A stretch of 64,000 bases of DNA. Source: Lagopus muta. Taxonomy: Eukaryota; Chordata; Aves; Galliformes; Phasianidae. Numbering within the stretch: position 1 is the stretch's first letter; every line of letters begins with the position of its first letter. Below, in pieces: positions 34,301-47,290 of this stretch. The stretch spans positions 64,428,134 to 64,492,133 of the forward strand of contig NC_064435.1 in the NCBI RefSeq assembly GCF_023343835.1, given 5' to 3'. The notes below the pieces were generated by a model. That model worked only from the letters and a program-made list of their open reading frames with translations. It ran no database searches and was not told the origin of the DNA. The translations under genes and the position numbers were made by a program.

Positions 34301-37300
34301 CACACTTGCTTTGCTGGCTTACCTATGCCTGTATGACAGTGTGCTATGCAACAGAGATAGATTGGATTTTCATACATACATAGAGAGAGATTTTAACATG
34401 TATTTATTTTACTGGAAATCACATACAAGTATATATACTGGAAGAAAAGATGAAGCTTTATATACATTTGTATAGATGTGAGTGAGTGTATGTAAAAAGC
34501 AATCTGAAGGGCTCTCCTGCTATTGTTAAAGTTTTGCTGTTGACTATGATAAGGGTGGGTACATGCCTCCTGTTAGGCAGAATTATTCTCCCAGTCTCAG
34601 GAGACATCTTTGTGTGTTACATCTGCAAAACGAAACTGATCTCACAAATACTTAGCCCAGAAGTGTTAATTTGATTTTGGAAGTAGTCCCACTGAATTTT
34701 ATGATCCCATAGATGGTAAATTTCTTGGGACTTTTATTTTCCTTTTTGCCATATTCAGTGGTAAGCATAATCTCCATTAGCTTTTACATTATCATCTACT
34801 GTTACTTATAGCAAAATGCTTTTAGGTTTTGGCTTGCAAATGATAATTCAAACACATAAGCACAAAAGCCATGTGTCAGAAGACAACAATTAAATTAGAA
34901 TTATTGCAATATTACATCTGAATAATCTGAGTAGGCTTTGTGAAATTTCAAAAGCTACTTTTTTAATGCCACAGCAGAGCTCGTCTGATTTAGCCTGAAC
35001 AGGAAAAAATCACATAGCCACGAGGATATTAGAGAAAGGAAGGACTGTAAACCACAGATAGTAAATTCCCCAACGTGCTGATGGCCAATGATGGTCAAGG
35101 TAAATCTGGCTGCTATGAATGGACAGCAAAGGTAGAGAAATGCAGCTTTTGTGAGCTCCAGAACTGAAGGCCAGAGGTATGTGGCATTTTTCCAACTGAC
35201 TTCACCACCTTTGGATGAGCCTTCTTTTGTACAAGCTTCCCAAATCACATCCCTAAAATAAGTTTCTTGCAGGCTGGATTTAATCAGTAGAATAGGTGAA
35301 GTCTAACTGTGTGCTTATTAATAAGCAACGCTTGATATGCGATCTCATTTTTAGATAACGGAGGCATCATTTTTTTTCTTCCCAGATGGTTTTGATTTTT
35401 AGTTTTAGGGCAGAGGACAACTCAACCTTGCCAGAAGAGCGTTTACAAACTTTGTAAGTACAGTGATTTAGTCAGAACAGTATTTCTATTCTGGTGGTGC
35501 AAAACCATGACGCACTCTGACCAGAGCTCAGTGTGAGGCCTACAGTGCATGACCATATCGCTTTAGCAGCAGGCTTGGGAAGAATTCTGAGAAGCTGTGC
35601 ATGCTCTTTAAGATATTTTTATCTTGAGGGTTACTCTGCAAGCATTTCATCCTCTGATAATTTTCTCAGAAAAAAAGAGAGGGCGTAGGAAATAGGAGGA
35701 AGAGACAGCAGTAATGAATACAAATGTAGCCAGTAAAACCAAACCAGTCTATTAATGCAGTGAGAAAATCAGGTGAGATGAGTTCATTTGTGTATTGGTT
35801 TTCACTTCAAAACAGTATTTGAAAGGCCCGTTATCTACTGATTTGGTTTTCATGTTAAAAATATTGTATTCTGGCTCAGCACTGCTGTCAAGAAGTACAA
35901 TATGTCCCACCTCATTAAGTATCATCTCTTTCTTCTCCATCTGTCCTGAACAGCAGGAAAACTAGTTTTCAAACAGAAAAATAATCAGTTTTGTACATTT
36001 CCTTTCTTCTTCTCTGAATCTGTATTCATCTAAAAATATAATCAAATTTCCAGAGAAGTGCCCCTGAAGCCCCACCGCTAATAAAGGCACTGTTTAGAAC
36101 ATCAGGAGCTGTTGTTTGGGATGTAGCTAGGTGAGCAAATGTGAGAAGTGAGAGCCCCAACAAAAATACAATGGACGTGTTAGAGAAGGAAAAACTGCTA
36201 ATTTAGTACAAATGCAAACTGTGGTTGACCAACAGCATAGCTGGAAGAAGTTAAGAAAGAGAAGCATTTCCTCTTCTGTTTGAATATGTAAATAGGAGTT
36301 CATTGCCCTTTGCATGTTAGAAGTGCTGTGCTTTATGCCTTCAAAAACATGCTTTATATAGAAGTAAATAGCTGTGCATTAAGAAAGTGAAATGCCCTGG
36401 AGGTTACCTGGTTCATTACAGGCAGTACTATTCAGATTAAGGGCCTGACCCGCTATAGCCAAAGTGTGTTTGCTTGGCTGAGTAGCCAGTAGCGAACTAC
36501 AGGTGTTGGCTTGGCTGTTGGAAGTAAGGGGAGAGCTGCTCCAAAACCTAGCAGAAAAAAAGGTAACAGCAAAACCGTCAAAACATTGCTTGTATTCTCA
36601 GGCAATGGCTTGCATGACATTCAGCTTCAAGGACTTCTACCGTTCTTCGGGTTAAAGTGAGTTTCCTTGTGGGACTTGTATCAATGCCATCTCCTTATTC
36701 TTCGCAGCAGCCACTCAGAGGTCCTGCAAGAAATCAGTTTTAAGCCTGTATTGTCTTTCTGACAAACGCTCCCCAAGACTGAACGAGGGGCTCTGATTAA
36801 ACCTTCTGCTTTCAGAGGCACCTCAGATCATGCTGATAGCGTTCAGCTGGTTGGAGCAGCAATACTGAATGAATAAAACCACACAGCTTTAAAAGGTCAC
36901 TCCTTTGCAGAGACAGAGAGGGTTGCTGTCGGCAGAAGTTGGCTGCACACAAGACTGGAGTCCCACATCAAAGGTGTTGAGTGGAAAATTGTATTTTGCA
37001 GCTGAGGTAATACCAGAGGATGTGTAGCAGTGTGTAAATGAATATTGTTTGCTATATAAAAGAAGCAGCTTTCTAAAAAGTAAACAAATGCAGCTTTAGA
37101 AAAAAGCAAATAGACTTGCAGGATTTACTGCCTGTATCCTAAAATACACCTTGAGCTCTGTTGCAGACACAAAAGGTAAGAGAATTCAGTGTGTAGCAAA
37201 AGAAATAAGCATGCAAATCAATTTGGCCACATAAATCAGTTACTGATCTGCCATTAGGTGATGTTTAACAATCTGAGGGTAATGAAAGCAATTTTCAGGG

Positions 37301-40300
37301 AGAATAATTCTGGGCTGTGCATGTGCTAGGGATGATGTCATACAATGAAACAGTAACTGTGCAGACCGTAGATGGTCTTTCAGCTAGAGAGATTTAACGC
37401 TTACTTTGCAAGGCAGGAGCATGTCCTAGAAGAAATCAGTTGTCACTAAGTCTTCTCTTTACTTGCAAAAGGATATTTCAAATATATATATGGTTTAGTG
37501 GATGGGAATGAGAAGTAAGAGCTTAGATCCTTCTGGCCCTTTGCCACTGCCACACTTTGCAGCCATAGGCTCCCCATTTTGCCTCCCCATAAGCAAGAGC
37601 TACTTTGCTTGCATTGCAGGGTGATGTGAAGTTAGGCAGGATTCAACATGGCATCTACTGGCTGTGGAGTAAGTGTAGCCATTTGTCTAGCAGGAATGGG
37701 ACTGAACTTTGTTAGCAAAATCTGAGTCCTTTGTGTAAGAAAGGTGGTGTGTGTGCAGCTTGTTTACCCAGCTAAGTACTCCCGGTGTGTCATAATGCTC
37801 AGATCTTGTGTACGTTGAGGCAATTAGAGGAGGAGGAGGAGCAAGATTTTGTTGAGATGTAAAGGTGCAACCTCCAAACAGTATTTGGGAAAGGCTAATA
37901 CTGTGCTTAGTCCCTGACTCTACTGGCAGTGTGAGCCAAGATGCTGTGGCATGGGGCAGCTGGAAGGCAGATCATAAACCTAGCAGATACTTCTGTCTTC
38001 CATGTCCACCACTGCGCTTTGTGTCATGCTGTCAAACTGCTCAGACCAGCAGGCTCCACATGGGTTGTCAGCCCTTCAGGAGGGCTCAGAAGTGAAATTC
38101 CATTTCAGAAGGGAAATGCTGCTGTTGGCTTTCTTCCATTGGCTCTTTGCCCCAGTGGGCATCAGGGCCCCACAGGGAATGGTGGTATGTGGGCATTGCA
38201 TTAAGCCCTTTATCTGAGCTCTTTGGAAGTGCCTACTTATGGAGCTCTCTGCACACACATCTGCTGCTCGTGCACTGGAAAGCTCATAGGCTTTTGCATG
38301 ACGGGAAACTGTCTCAGAAATGGCACTCTGGAGGGTTAAGCCTTATTTTAGAACTGGCTGAGGAAAATAAAGTTATGAAAATAGATTCATATCAAATTAA
38401 ATACATACATTTACTTTAAGTGCTGCTGTCCTGGTTGTAGAGTGTATGCTCTAGCTTTTTCTCATCTGCTCCTAAGGGTATAGCTCACCGCTTGCATAGT
38501 CTCTCTGCTTGTTATATCTGATGGAATAATCTTTCTGTACTGTCCACCTGTGCTAGAATCTCTGAGCATATATCCAAAAAATGATGTGGTTTATTTTAAT
38601 TTAGCAGCAAAAGGATGTGGGGAAAAGGATGTGTTGTGTAACATAGATGAAAACAGGTTTACTCTTGGATCCACAACATTACCACCCAGGCAGAATTATT
38701 TGCACTGCATAAAGGAAGGGTTAAAACGTGCAAGCAAGTCAGTCACCAGGTGGCAAGGGAGAAACAGACTGACAGTTCAAGCAGCAATTTCTTATTTTGC
38801 CCATTCCAAGCAGCACTTTGTTGGCTGTGGCAGCTGCTGTAGCTGGAGGGCTGAAACAGCTGCTGCCAAGCACTGCCTTGAGGTGCGGCATTTTTTTTCT
38901 CTAATCCCTCCATGCTGGCCTCTTGCTCAGCTATGGTGTGCTCAGTACTGGTGCAGGATTTAGGAATCGGACGGTGAGCATTAGAACAGTTCCAGATGGA
39001 GTGATTTTTTTATCCACTTTCTCTAAGATGAGCGTGTTCCTGGAAGGAAAGCGGTGAATGTACAAGTAGCAAAGATCCTCACTGCACAGCAAGACAAAAA
39101 ATCTGTTAGAATCACATTACCCAAAGGTATGTCGGGTAAAAGATTTTATGCTTTGACATTGTGGAGTGGAAGGACTTAAGAACAAGAACTGTAAGAATGT
39201 TAGACAACTTCATAATACTTGAAAGTTGTTAACAAAGAAGTCTGACCAGTGGATTATGCCTTGGTTTTACAGAAAAGCCTCTCTATACTTCAGATAAATT
39301 CTTTTACTCCACATACGTCATCCAATGGTTCCAGAAATCAAAACCCTAGGGAAAGTCTATGACTTCCTGTAATCTGGGTGGGATCACAAGGGAATTAAGA
39401 CATAGAGATTATACGTGTCTTTTGCTTTTGCCAGCAGCCTGTGTGCTTACAAAGCACATATGCACACTCATATGCAGCAATTAAGTATGGGCAGTACATC
39501 CCTGTTAAACGCATATGCATATGGAGACCTAGCTGAGAATGATCTGCGGGATTATTGTCTCTGCAGACCTCTGCAGATCTCATAGAAGAGAAAAGTGAGC
39601 TGCAAATCACCTTTTTATTGAAAAGAGAAACTAAGCCAAGGTTCATCTGGAAGCAGGCGAGGTGCCACCATGCATTTGTCCTAGCCCCGGGCTTCTAAGG
39701 ATGTCAAGGTAAGATATTGAGCTAGAAGAACCTATGGCCTGACCCAAACCAGCCATTCATGCAGGTGTAATTCATTTGTAACATCATTTGGGTAAGCAGT
39801 AAGCATAATTGAATAACTGAATTGCAGTGGGTGTTGACTATTTTGAGGCTTTAATTGGACAATAAAACTGGAATCTAGATTATGGGTGCAGTCTTTAGGC
39901 TGAAAATAATATGTGGAATTGCTAAGCAATGCACACTTCACTGTATGGACACCAGACTAATGGGAAAACCTACCAGGTACTTACTGAGGGCTTGTTTCAC
40001 CTGGAAAGTGAGTAAGTAGTGTGCATTAAACACATCAATCCGTTTTCTTCCTTTATCTGCCAATAATTTCTTTGGAAGCTTGTAACTGAAAAGAAATGTT
40101 CCTGCTTTCTTCTGCTGTTTGTGCTTCACAACCATATATATAATAAATAGTGCTTTTCTAACACAACTGTTTATTAAGTTCCAATCTTTGCCTCCACCAG
40201 GAACTTGCTGAAGGCAAATGGACTATTCAGATGTCAGTGAAAGCATAACACAGTGATGCAAGGCATCTCTACACTGATGTATTCAGTATTTTATTCTGGT

Positions 40301-42194
40301 TAATCTATGGTGTTGAGAAGACAGCACCTCTGTTTTGCAGACCCGCCTTTGGGAAGCTCCCTTCCTCTCCTTTGCCCTTCTGCATCTGAGCCTAATTATT
40401 GTCTGCACCAAGGAGGTGCAAAGTTAAAGCCCGTGGCTGCCACTTCTGCAGACGTTTTTCAGAAGATCAGCATCTCTCTTAAGGAACAGTTTTCTAAGCG
40501 GCCTCCAGCGTCCCCCAGATTGCCTTGTTTCACGTTTGGCAAAAACTGGTGTTGCTGACCCACTGTGTTAACAGTGCTGGCACATTTTGAAGGAGCCATT
40601 TGGGTGAGAAATCTGTTACAGGCTCCTATGTGAAAACATTCAGTATCTGCGTTTGCTTTAATCACTTACTGTTTTTTAAGCCAATGACCAAAACATCCTG
40701 CTGAAATAGGAACACCGGAATCTCATCTGCAGGAGAATGAACATTGTTAGACAGGCCTTGATATCATGTAGACTCAACAGTATATCAAGCAAACGTATTA
40801 TTTGCTGGTTTTTAAGGCTGCTTGAGAAAAGTCACATTAACCAGGCTTATAAACTTTCTAATGGCTACATAAAATTATACCTCATCTTTGTTTATCCATA
40901 GCATAAAGCTACTCTGATAAAAATAAAATAGAGACTTCATCTTTTAGAGGTTTACTATACCTTTATGTTGCCCTCAGGCCACTTCTATTTTTCTTGGAAG
41001 AAAGCTCATTCATATTTCTTCCAGCATAGGGCCAATCCCTTTCGCTTTGTAAAGGCTAGAGCTGTTTGTGATAAATCCTCAGCCCTTGAGGTCACATGTA
41101 TATTTGAGTGAAATGTGATAGTTATTTTTCTTTTGTGGTTTAAACATCCACATTTCGTAGTTGTGGATACTCTCATTGGATTAAATGTTTTCTAATATAT
41201 TCAAACATTTCATTGTTGTGCCAGGAATATCTAGAAATACAGCACTCTTCTTTTATTTCCCTGTAACACAAACTTTGAAATAACTATCAAAACAAATTAT
41301 GACATATGGAATAACAACATGCTATGTAAGAGTAATGAATGCTCCAGGTTTAATGTAGATGAAAATGGAAGTACTTCTATACCTGCCAAAACCTTTCAAA
41401 AGCGTTTTGAATACTGCTGTTTATATTCTTTGAAATGGAATATCTGGAAGCAAATTTGCTCTTTAGCAGACTTGGTTTAAATCATCCTGGACCTCTGACA
41501 ACCAAACTGACAAATACACCAGTGTGCCCTAATGTTGTCCTAAAGTTGGTTTTCAGTAGGAGAATTGGCAGAGTTAAAGATTGAGGACTGTGTTTTGATA
41601 AACTAATTCCTGATGAGGGACTAACACGCTGGAAGTGGTGGGCTCCAGTACATCAAATGGGATATAATATACAGTCAGGATAGATTCTAAGAATATTGAA
41701 AAAATGACCAAGAGTCACTAACAGCATCCTCATTTACCAAATGCTTTCCTTACTGGTTCATTGTCTCCTGCAACTCCTGACTTTCCTCTGTGGTACAGAA
41801 TGTAGTCCAGATGGTGGTAACACAGTCTAGCTCCTATTCTGTTTGGACGTGGTACCACATTCAGTAATTTGGGTTGACAAGCTGATGTGATATCCATAGG
41901 GTTGGGCTTACATAGTCCAATTTTGGCAGTCCGCTGTTTTTCCTTTCTTCACTTTTTCCCAAGGTACAGGGCAGTGTCATAGTTCCAGTCCATCGCAGGA
42001 GAAGGAACGGGTGAAGGAGACGTATTGTCCCTGGTCACCACAGAAAAAGCTAAGTGCAGAAGAGCTGTGTGCTCTTGGGCTCAGGACGTATCTGTGGAAA
42101 GTGAGCGTACTGCAATTCTTCTACCCTGAGAAATGAGGAGGTGCTCTACCCTTTGCTCCTGGGAGCCAGCACAGATCCCAGCCATTTCCTCCTT

Positions 42195-42415
42195 GCATCC
42201 TTACAAGTGAGGTATCTCCCAGCTCTCTCAGCCTGTCCTCAGAAGAGAGGCATTTCATCTCCCACATCATTTTTGTGGCCCTTCTCTGGATGTACTCCAA
42301 CATGTCCACATCTTTCTTATATTGAGGACTTTACACCTGGACACAGTATTCCAGGTGAGGCCTCACCTCTGCAGAATTAGAGGGGCAGGATCACCCCCTC
42401 CACCTAGTGTCTCTC
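42195..42415 (-). mobile_element. CR1 LINE fragment (ORF2 3' part)
   Basis: CCCAGCTCTCTCAGCCTGTC, CTCAGAAGAGAGGCATTTC, TGTGGCCCTTCTCTGGATG, CTGGACACAGTATTCCAGG and GAATTAGAGGGGCAGGATCA are the standard minus-strand CR1 series. Both ends fade out and the 3' tail is absent. Confidence 0.92.
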
Positions 42416-42639
42416 TTTCTTTCTTGCCATTCCTTAGAAAGGGTATTTTCATTCCTGTCAAGACAGATTCACTCAATAGAGCTGCAGCTCTGTTGGAACA
42501 AATTGGTGGTATAGGTGAGGAGTAGAGAGATTACCTGCTTCTGTTTGCTTGGTTTGAGTAAATGAGTTTTAGCTATCTAAATTCATTGCATGACACTGGA
42601 ACAAATGGAGGACATAAAACACTTTGTTCTTGCCTGGGC

Positions 42640-42675
42640 TGGAGGCAAAACAAGCAAACAAGCAAACAAAAGCAA
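42640..42675. repeat. (CAAA)n-like simple repeat
   Basis: AACAAGCAAACAAGCAAAC repeats with a 4-8 base period. Low complexity only. Confidence 0.6.
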
Positions 42676-45184
42676 GTTGCATTAAACTGATAGAAGTTCT
42701 TGGACTCTACTTGGAAGTAGAAGTCATGTATGATTGCCTCCTAGTTCAGAAGTGTGAAAGTACAGCTGTGAGCAGATTATTGGCTTTTGGGAGGAGGAAG
42801 GGGTTACTGAGAGCAGCAAGTAGAAAGACAGAGAAGAGGATATGGGGGATCCCAGCTGACCGTGAGAAATCAAATTGTGCTCTTTAAAAGAAAACTGATT
42901 ACCAGACATATTAAGCTTTAATCTTATTTGCAGTTAGTCGCCCCAAAGAGAATGCTTTGTTGGAGACCTTCCAAGAACAGCTATTGCAGACAGCTTGTAA
43001 AACAAAGACAATCTGATGGAAATAATGCAAATACAGATCAACATTCTCTGTAATAAAATTATTTTATGACCCCCTTTGTAACAACCTCAACAATAAACAC
43101 CAGTTTCTTGATTGGCAATTAGCTCTATTGGGACAAACACTTCCCCAAGTTGACATGAAGGCAGTACTTACATATTTCTTTCTTTTTCCAGAGATGATTG
43201 TATCTGGCATATAAATAGCTTTTTATTTCAATAATTTTCTTTTAAAAACACCATTTAAACACTGAAGGAGTGCAAGATGACCTCCCTTAAATTCACTTTG
43301 GCCACTTGCTTGCACTCAGCTCAAATGGAATGCTGCTTCAGAATTTGCTGCAGCCAATTGCCCAACCCTGACACACTGACCTGCTTCAGCGACAGCACAC
43401 CTTAATCCTAGCTCTGTGAGGATTCTTCAGCAAGGCTGCTCATCACTTGTCACCATGGCACTTGGTCATGCTCCATCTCTGTTCACCTTGCAGGTAGCCT
43501 GAACTTGAGTTCTCATATGTCCTGACCCTGGGAGCTCCGGGATTTTCCTGGAAAGCTCACAGAGAGGCCTCCCTTTGTTCCCTTCAGCCCGTTTTCCATA
43601 GCTGCAGGTGGGGTGGAGACTTGCTCTGCTATGTCTGCCCATTAGTGCTGGCTGCAGTGCAAACTACATGGGAGGTTCCCTCTGCATCATACTGGCTGTC
43701 TGTCCCAGACTCGGTCTTTTGTGGTGTTCTGGGCACATGAGAGGAGTGGCACAGCTTGGCCTTAAGCTGACTTGACAAATATCTAACCAAAGCCAGAAAA
43801 ATCTCATATTATTCCCCCTCAGGCATTGCGCAGTATGTAATTTGAGTCTCATGAAATCAGAAGGATAGCATTGGTTATAATTACAAACCATCACAAAGAT
43901 TTTAGAAATCTGTTTATTTGTTCCCATGACTTGAATATGTACATATTGGAAAAGATCCCTCCAACAGTAATTTTACAGAGTTGATTTAGTAGGACTCCAC
44001 AATCCATAAACTTGACTCTCGATGTACTTCTCTTAATACAAAAGCGATAAACCTAGTCCTTAAATTATAGACTGCATTTTTGAATGTACACTTATTCCAA
44101 AAATTACATCTTTTTATCTACATGGTTTAGTGAATTTATTTCACTTCTCAATGTGTCTTTGCCTGTATCTGGAGGTTTCACATTGACTTTTGCTTTTCAT
44201 GAAATTGATGACATTTTTGCTAAGTGAATTTCTGAGACTCGGTTGCAGTGCAATAGCATAGATAATCGAGGTGGCATAAAGACATTCCACAGAGGGATTT
44301 GGGATACGTCCTACGGCATCAGCAGTCATCAAGGAACAAGTGTTAAGCTGCTTGCATATGGTAAACTGCTTGCATACAATAAATCATTCTTGCTAAAACT
44401 GTGAGCGTAAATTGGAAACACACAATTTTGGCATAGGAAAGCCTGATACTACTTCTATTATCCGGCTGTGTATAAACACATGCAGACTTGCTCCTCGGCC
44501 TATAAATGCTAAATGAGGGCAGCTCTGCAGTTCCTGTGCCGGTGTGCATTACCTCTGCAAGGGAAACAGCCTGTCACAACAACAGTCCCCAATGAACGTG
44601 TCAGCTGAGCTGTGCAGCACGGCTCCAGTGCTTCGACTGCATACGTGCAGAAGGAATCTGATTCCACTCACCGAAAGCAAGCACACATGTGAGCACCATG
44701 TGGGACTGGGGCCTACATGAAGAACGCCTCTTTGTCCCACAGGGTATTCCTACACGCAAGTTTCCTCTGCCACCTGACTGCAGTACCGAGCATTTTTCAA
44801 AATACTCTCTATCTCACAATGAACCATCAGATCACATACTACTTCAGCCAGTATTTGGCAAAGACACTCCCAGTGCCACATGCAGATTGACTGGCTGGCA
44901 GCTTCCTCTCCTCAGCAGCCTATTGCCAATGTCTTCCTCACTCAGAGACGCTGTAGCTGGGGATCAGGCATGTGGCTGACAAAATGTCAGTGCATTAATA
45001 TACATGGAGATGCAGGCCCCGGCATGCTCCACCTGCCAAAGTGATTGCTTGTCTGTGAGCACATGGACAGATTCTGAATACACCGCTTTTGTCTATATGA
45101 GGAAAAAATGGATGTGTGGGAAGTTTAAGCACCTTTAAAATAGGCCCAGCATGCACACCTGTTTGTCTGCACACCTTTTGTTTT

Positions 45185-45832
45185 TTTTTTACTTCCTGCT
45201 GTTAGCCAGGTGGCCAAGAAGGCCAGTGGCATCCTGGTTTGTATCAGAAATAGTGCAGCCAGCAGGAACAGAGAGGTGATCATCCCTCCGTACTCTGCAC
45301 TGGCGAGGCCACACCTCGAGTGCTCAGTTTTAGGCCCCTCACTACAAGAAAGACATTGAGGCCCTGGAAAGTGTCCAGAGAAGGGCAACAAAACTGTGAG
45401 GGGTCTGGAGCACAAGTCTTAATGGGGAGCAGCTGAGGAAACTGAGATTGTTCAGTCTGGAGAATAGGAGGCTTAGAGGAGACCTCATTGCACTCTACAA
45501 CTTCCTGAAGGGAGGTTGTGAAGAGATGGAGGTCAGTCTCTTCACCCAGGTAACAGCGATAGGATAAAAGGTAATGGCCTTAAGTTGTGCCAGGAGAGGT
45601 TCAGGTTAGATATTTGGAGAAAATCTCTTCTCAGAAAGAGCAGTGAGGCAGTGGCACAGGCTGCCCAGGGAGGGGGTGGGGTCACCATCACTAAAAGCAT
45701 TCAAGAATCGTGTGGATGTGACCCTGAGGGACGTGGTCATGAGGGACAGGAGTGGGCATGTTGGGAATAGGCTGACATTTGGACTAAATGATCTTAGAGG
45801 TCTTTTCCAACCTTTATGATTCTATGATTAAA
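45185..45832 (+). mobile_element. CR1 LINE, 650 bp, intact 3' end
   Basis: This is the longest well-preserved plus-strand copy. It starts AGGTGGCCAAGAAGGCCAG and runs through AGGCCACACCTCGAGTGC, AAGTGTCCAGAGAAGGGC, GAAACTGAGATTGTTCAG, GAGGCAGTGGCACAGGCTG and TCTTAGAGGTCTTTTCCAAC to TATGATTCTATGATT. It is 5'-truncated and the reading frame is broken. It ends about 490 bp before the second CpG island. Confidence 0.95.
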
Positions 45833-46474
45833 TTGTTCTTGAAATACAGGGTTTCTGTCAAGGAACTCAATAGATACGTTTATAACGAGCACAACACAGT
45901 TATTCAGCCCTGTAAACCTAAGGTTTTGGGCTCCGTAAACAAACTCTTTAACGCTATACATTATTTGAAAAAGGAGATTTACTCTTCAAGGAAAAACAGT
46001 ATTTCCTTCATGAAAACTTCATTTGCTAGCTACACTTTTCAAAGAGAGCTTATAAACTTTGATCTATAACCTTAAAAAGCTGAATTTAAGAGTAGGAAAA
46101 GATAAAGCAGTCCCCAGAATTCAAGCGTTAAAGAATTCTCCTTATTTGGTTTCTGGAGCAGCTTTTTAGCTTTGTTAAACACTCATGCTCTAAAAGCATT
46201 ATTTTAGGATGCACGTCTAACGTGCTGATGCTGCAGTGGGCTCCGTACCCAGGGGGGTACTCAGTGCTCTCTGTGGATGCAATGGGATGCTTTCATTTGC
46301 TGTCGGATCCCCAGGTGACGGCTGGCACACCAACTGCTGACACGCAGGCGGGCAGCGCTCACCAAATGGCGGGGGCAAAGTCGCTGGGAGAGTCGCCCTC
46401 GCACCTCGACACAACGCGGGTGTCCAGCGAGAGCCGAGCACCCCGCCGGCATCCCCGCGGCACATCCGGGCTCC

Positions 46475-46495
46475 GGCGGGGCGGGGCGGGGCGGG
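46475..46495 (+). promoter_or_regulatory. GC-box (Sp1-type) cluster
   Basis: Four G-runs of 3-4 separated by single C residues give overlapping GGGGCGGGG sites. The same tract fits a G-quadruplex pattern. Confidence 0.8.
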
Positions 46496-46499
46496 CGCG

Positions 46500-47089
46500 C
46501 GGGCTCCACCTAGGGGCGCGGGCGCGCGGGCGGCCGGGGCCGCGCCCGCCCCTTTCCCTGCGCCCGCCCCCGCGCTGGCGATGGAGACGCGGCGCTGAGC
46601 GGGGCTCGGGCGGTAGCGGCGCGCGCGGGAGAGCGGACGGCAGAGGCGCGGCCGGGGGCGCTGCCGCCGGTGCGCGGAGGACGGGGGATGCGGAGCGGGA
46701 GCGCGGCGGCGGGCTCCGAGGCGCTGAGCGAAGCGGCGGCTTCTCCGCGGTGCTCCGCGTGACTGCGCCTCGAGCGCGGCCGCCGGCGGCCGCAGGAAGA
46801 GGGGGCCGAGGCGGCGGCGGCCGGCGGCGCTCCGTGCCCGGCGGTGCCCCGGCCGTAGCGGCCGCCGCCGGCAGCGCCCGGCCGCGCGACGGCGGCGAGG
46901 CCGGCCGCGAATCGACTCGCTGCGAGGCGGCGGCGGCGAGCGGGCGCCGGGCGGCTCGTCCATCCCGCTGCCGCTGGCGTCGCCCGAGGATTCGCCCCGC
47001 GGGACTCTGCCCCGGGCGGGCGGTGACAGCCGAGCCGGGGCAGCCCCGCCGCCGCCCTCGATCTCCCGCCGGCCCCGAACGTCACCGAG
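46500..47089 (+). other. GALNT1: Putative noncoding first exon (5' UTR), probably GALNT1
   Basis: The island contains ACCGAG followed by GTGAGT at 47090, a perfect plus-strand donor, so transcripts starting in the island would splice here. The 5' limit shown is a guess, because the start site cannot be read from sequence. No GALNT1 protein sequence is encoded here. In human the first coding ATG of GALNT1, a Golgi UDP-GalNAc:polypeptide transferase that begins O-glycosylation, lies far downstream after a long intron, and GALNT1 is the divergent neighbour of INO80C. The name therefore rests on gene order alone. Two short upstream frames (46581-46598, five codons, and 46688-46762, 24 codons) lie within it. 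Another gene, or a lncRNA, remains possible. Confidence 0.55.
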
Positions 47090-47280
47090 GTGAGTGGCGG
47101 GCGGTGGGCGCCGCGGGTTCCGCTTTCCGGCCCGCGCGGGGGGAAGCGCGGGGCGAGCGCCGCGTGCTGGGCTGCAGCCTGCCCTCTCAGCCTCCCTCTC
47201 TCCCTGCCGGCCTCCCACCGGCGTGCCTGCCCCGCGGCGGGCGGCGGCCCGGCCCTGCTCCGCTCTGGCCGTGAGGGGCC

Positions 47281-47290
47281 GTTACGTAAC
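47281..47290. promoter_or_regulatory. D-box / PAR-bZIP palindrome
   Basis: GTTACGTAAC is a perfect 10 bp palindrome matching the RTTAYGTAAY site bound by HLF/DBP/TEF, NFIL3 and C/EBP family proteins. It lies 190 bp inside the presumed intron, at the edge of the CpG island. Confidence 0.6.

Larger units (their letters stand above)
22894..46319. other. Intergenic region between INO80C and the next gene
   Basis: This is 23 kb of noncoding DNA between the INO80C island and the second CpG island. Apart from CR1 copies at 25.4, 28.7, 29.1-31.4, 42.2 and 45.2 kb and several homopolymer runs, it is AT-rich unique sequence. I found no tRNA, rRNA or recognisable coding exon. Gene-free stretches of unremarkable sequence are 22.9-25.4, 25.7-28.6, 31.4-42.2 and 42.4-45.2 kb. 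The longest frame in it (137 codons, 38550-38963, from a non-ATG start) shows no recognisable product. Confidence 0.75.

Noticed and set aside
38550..38963. A 137-codon plus-strand frame
   Set aside because: Non-ATG start, no recognisable motif, and no convincing splice signals at its ends; likely chance.
46222..47274. A 350-codon plus-strand frame across the presumed first exon
   Set aside because: Low-complexity Arg/Gly/Ala translation that runs straight through the clear splice donor at 47090; not a protein family that I recognise.
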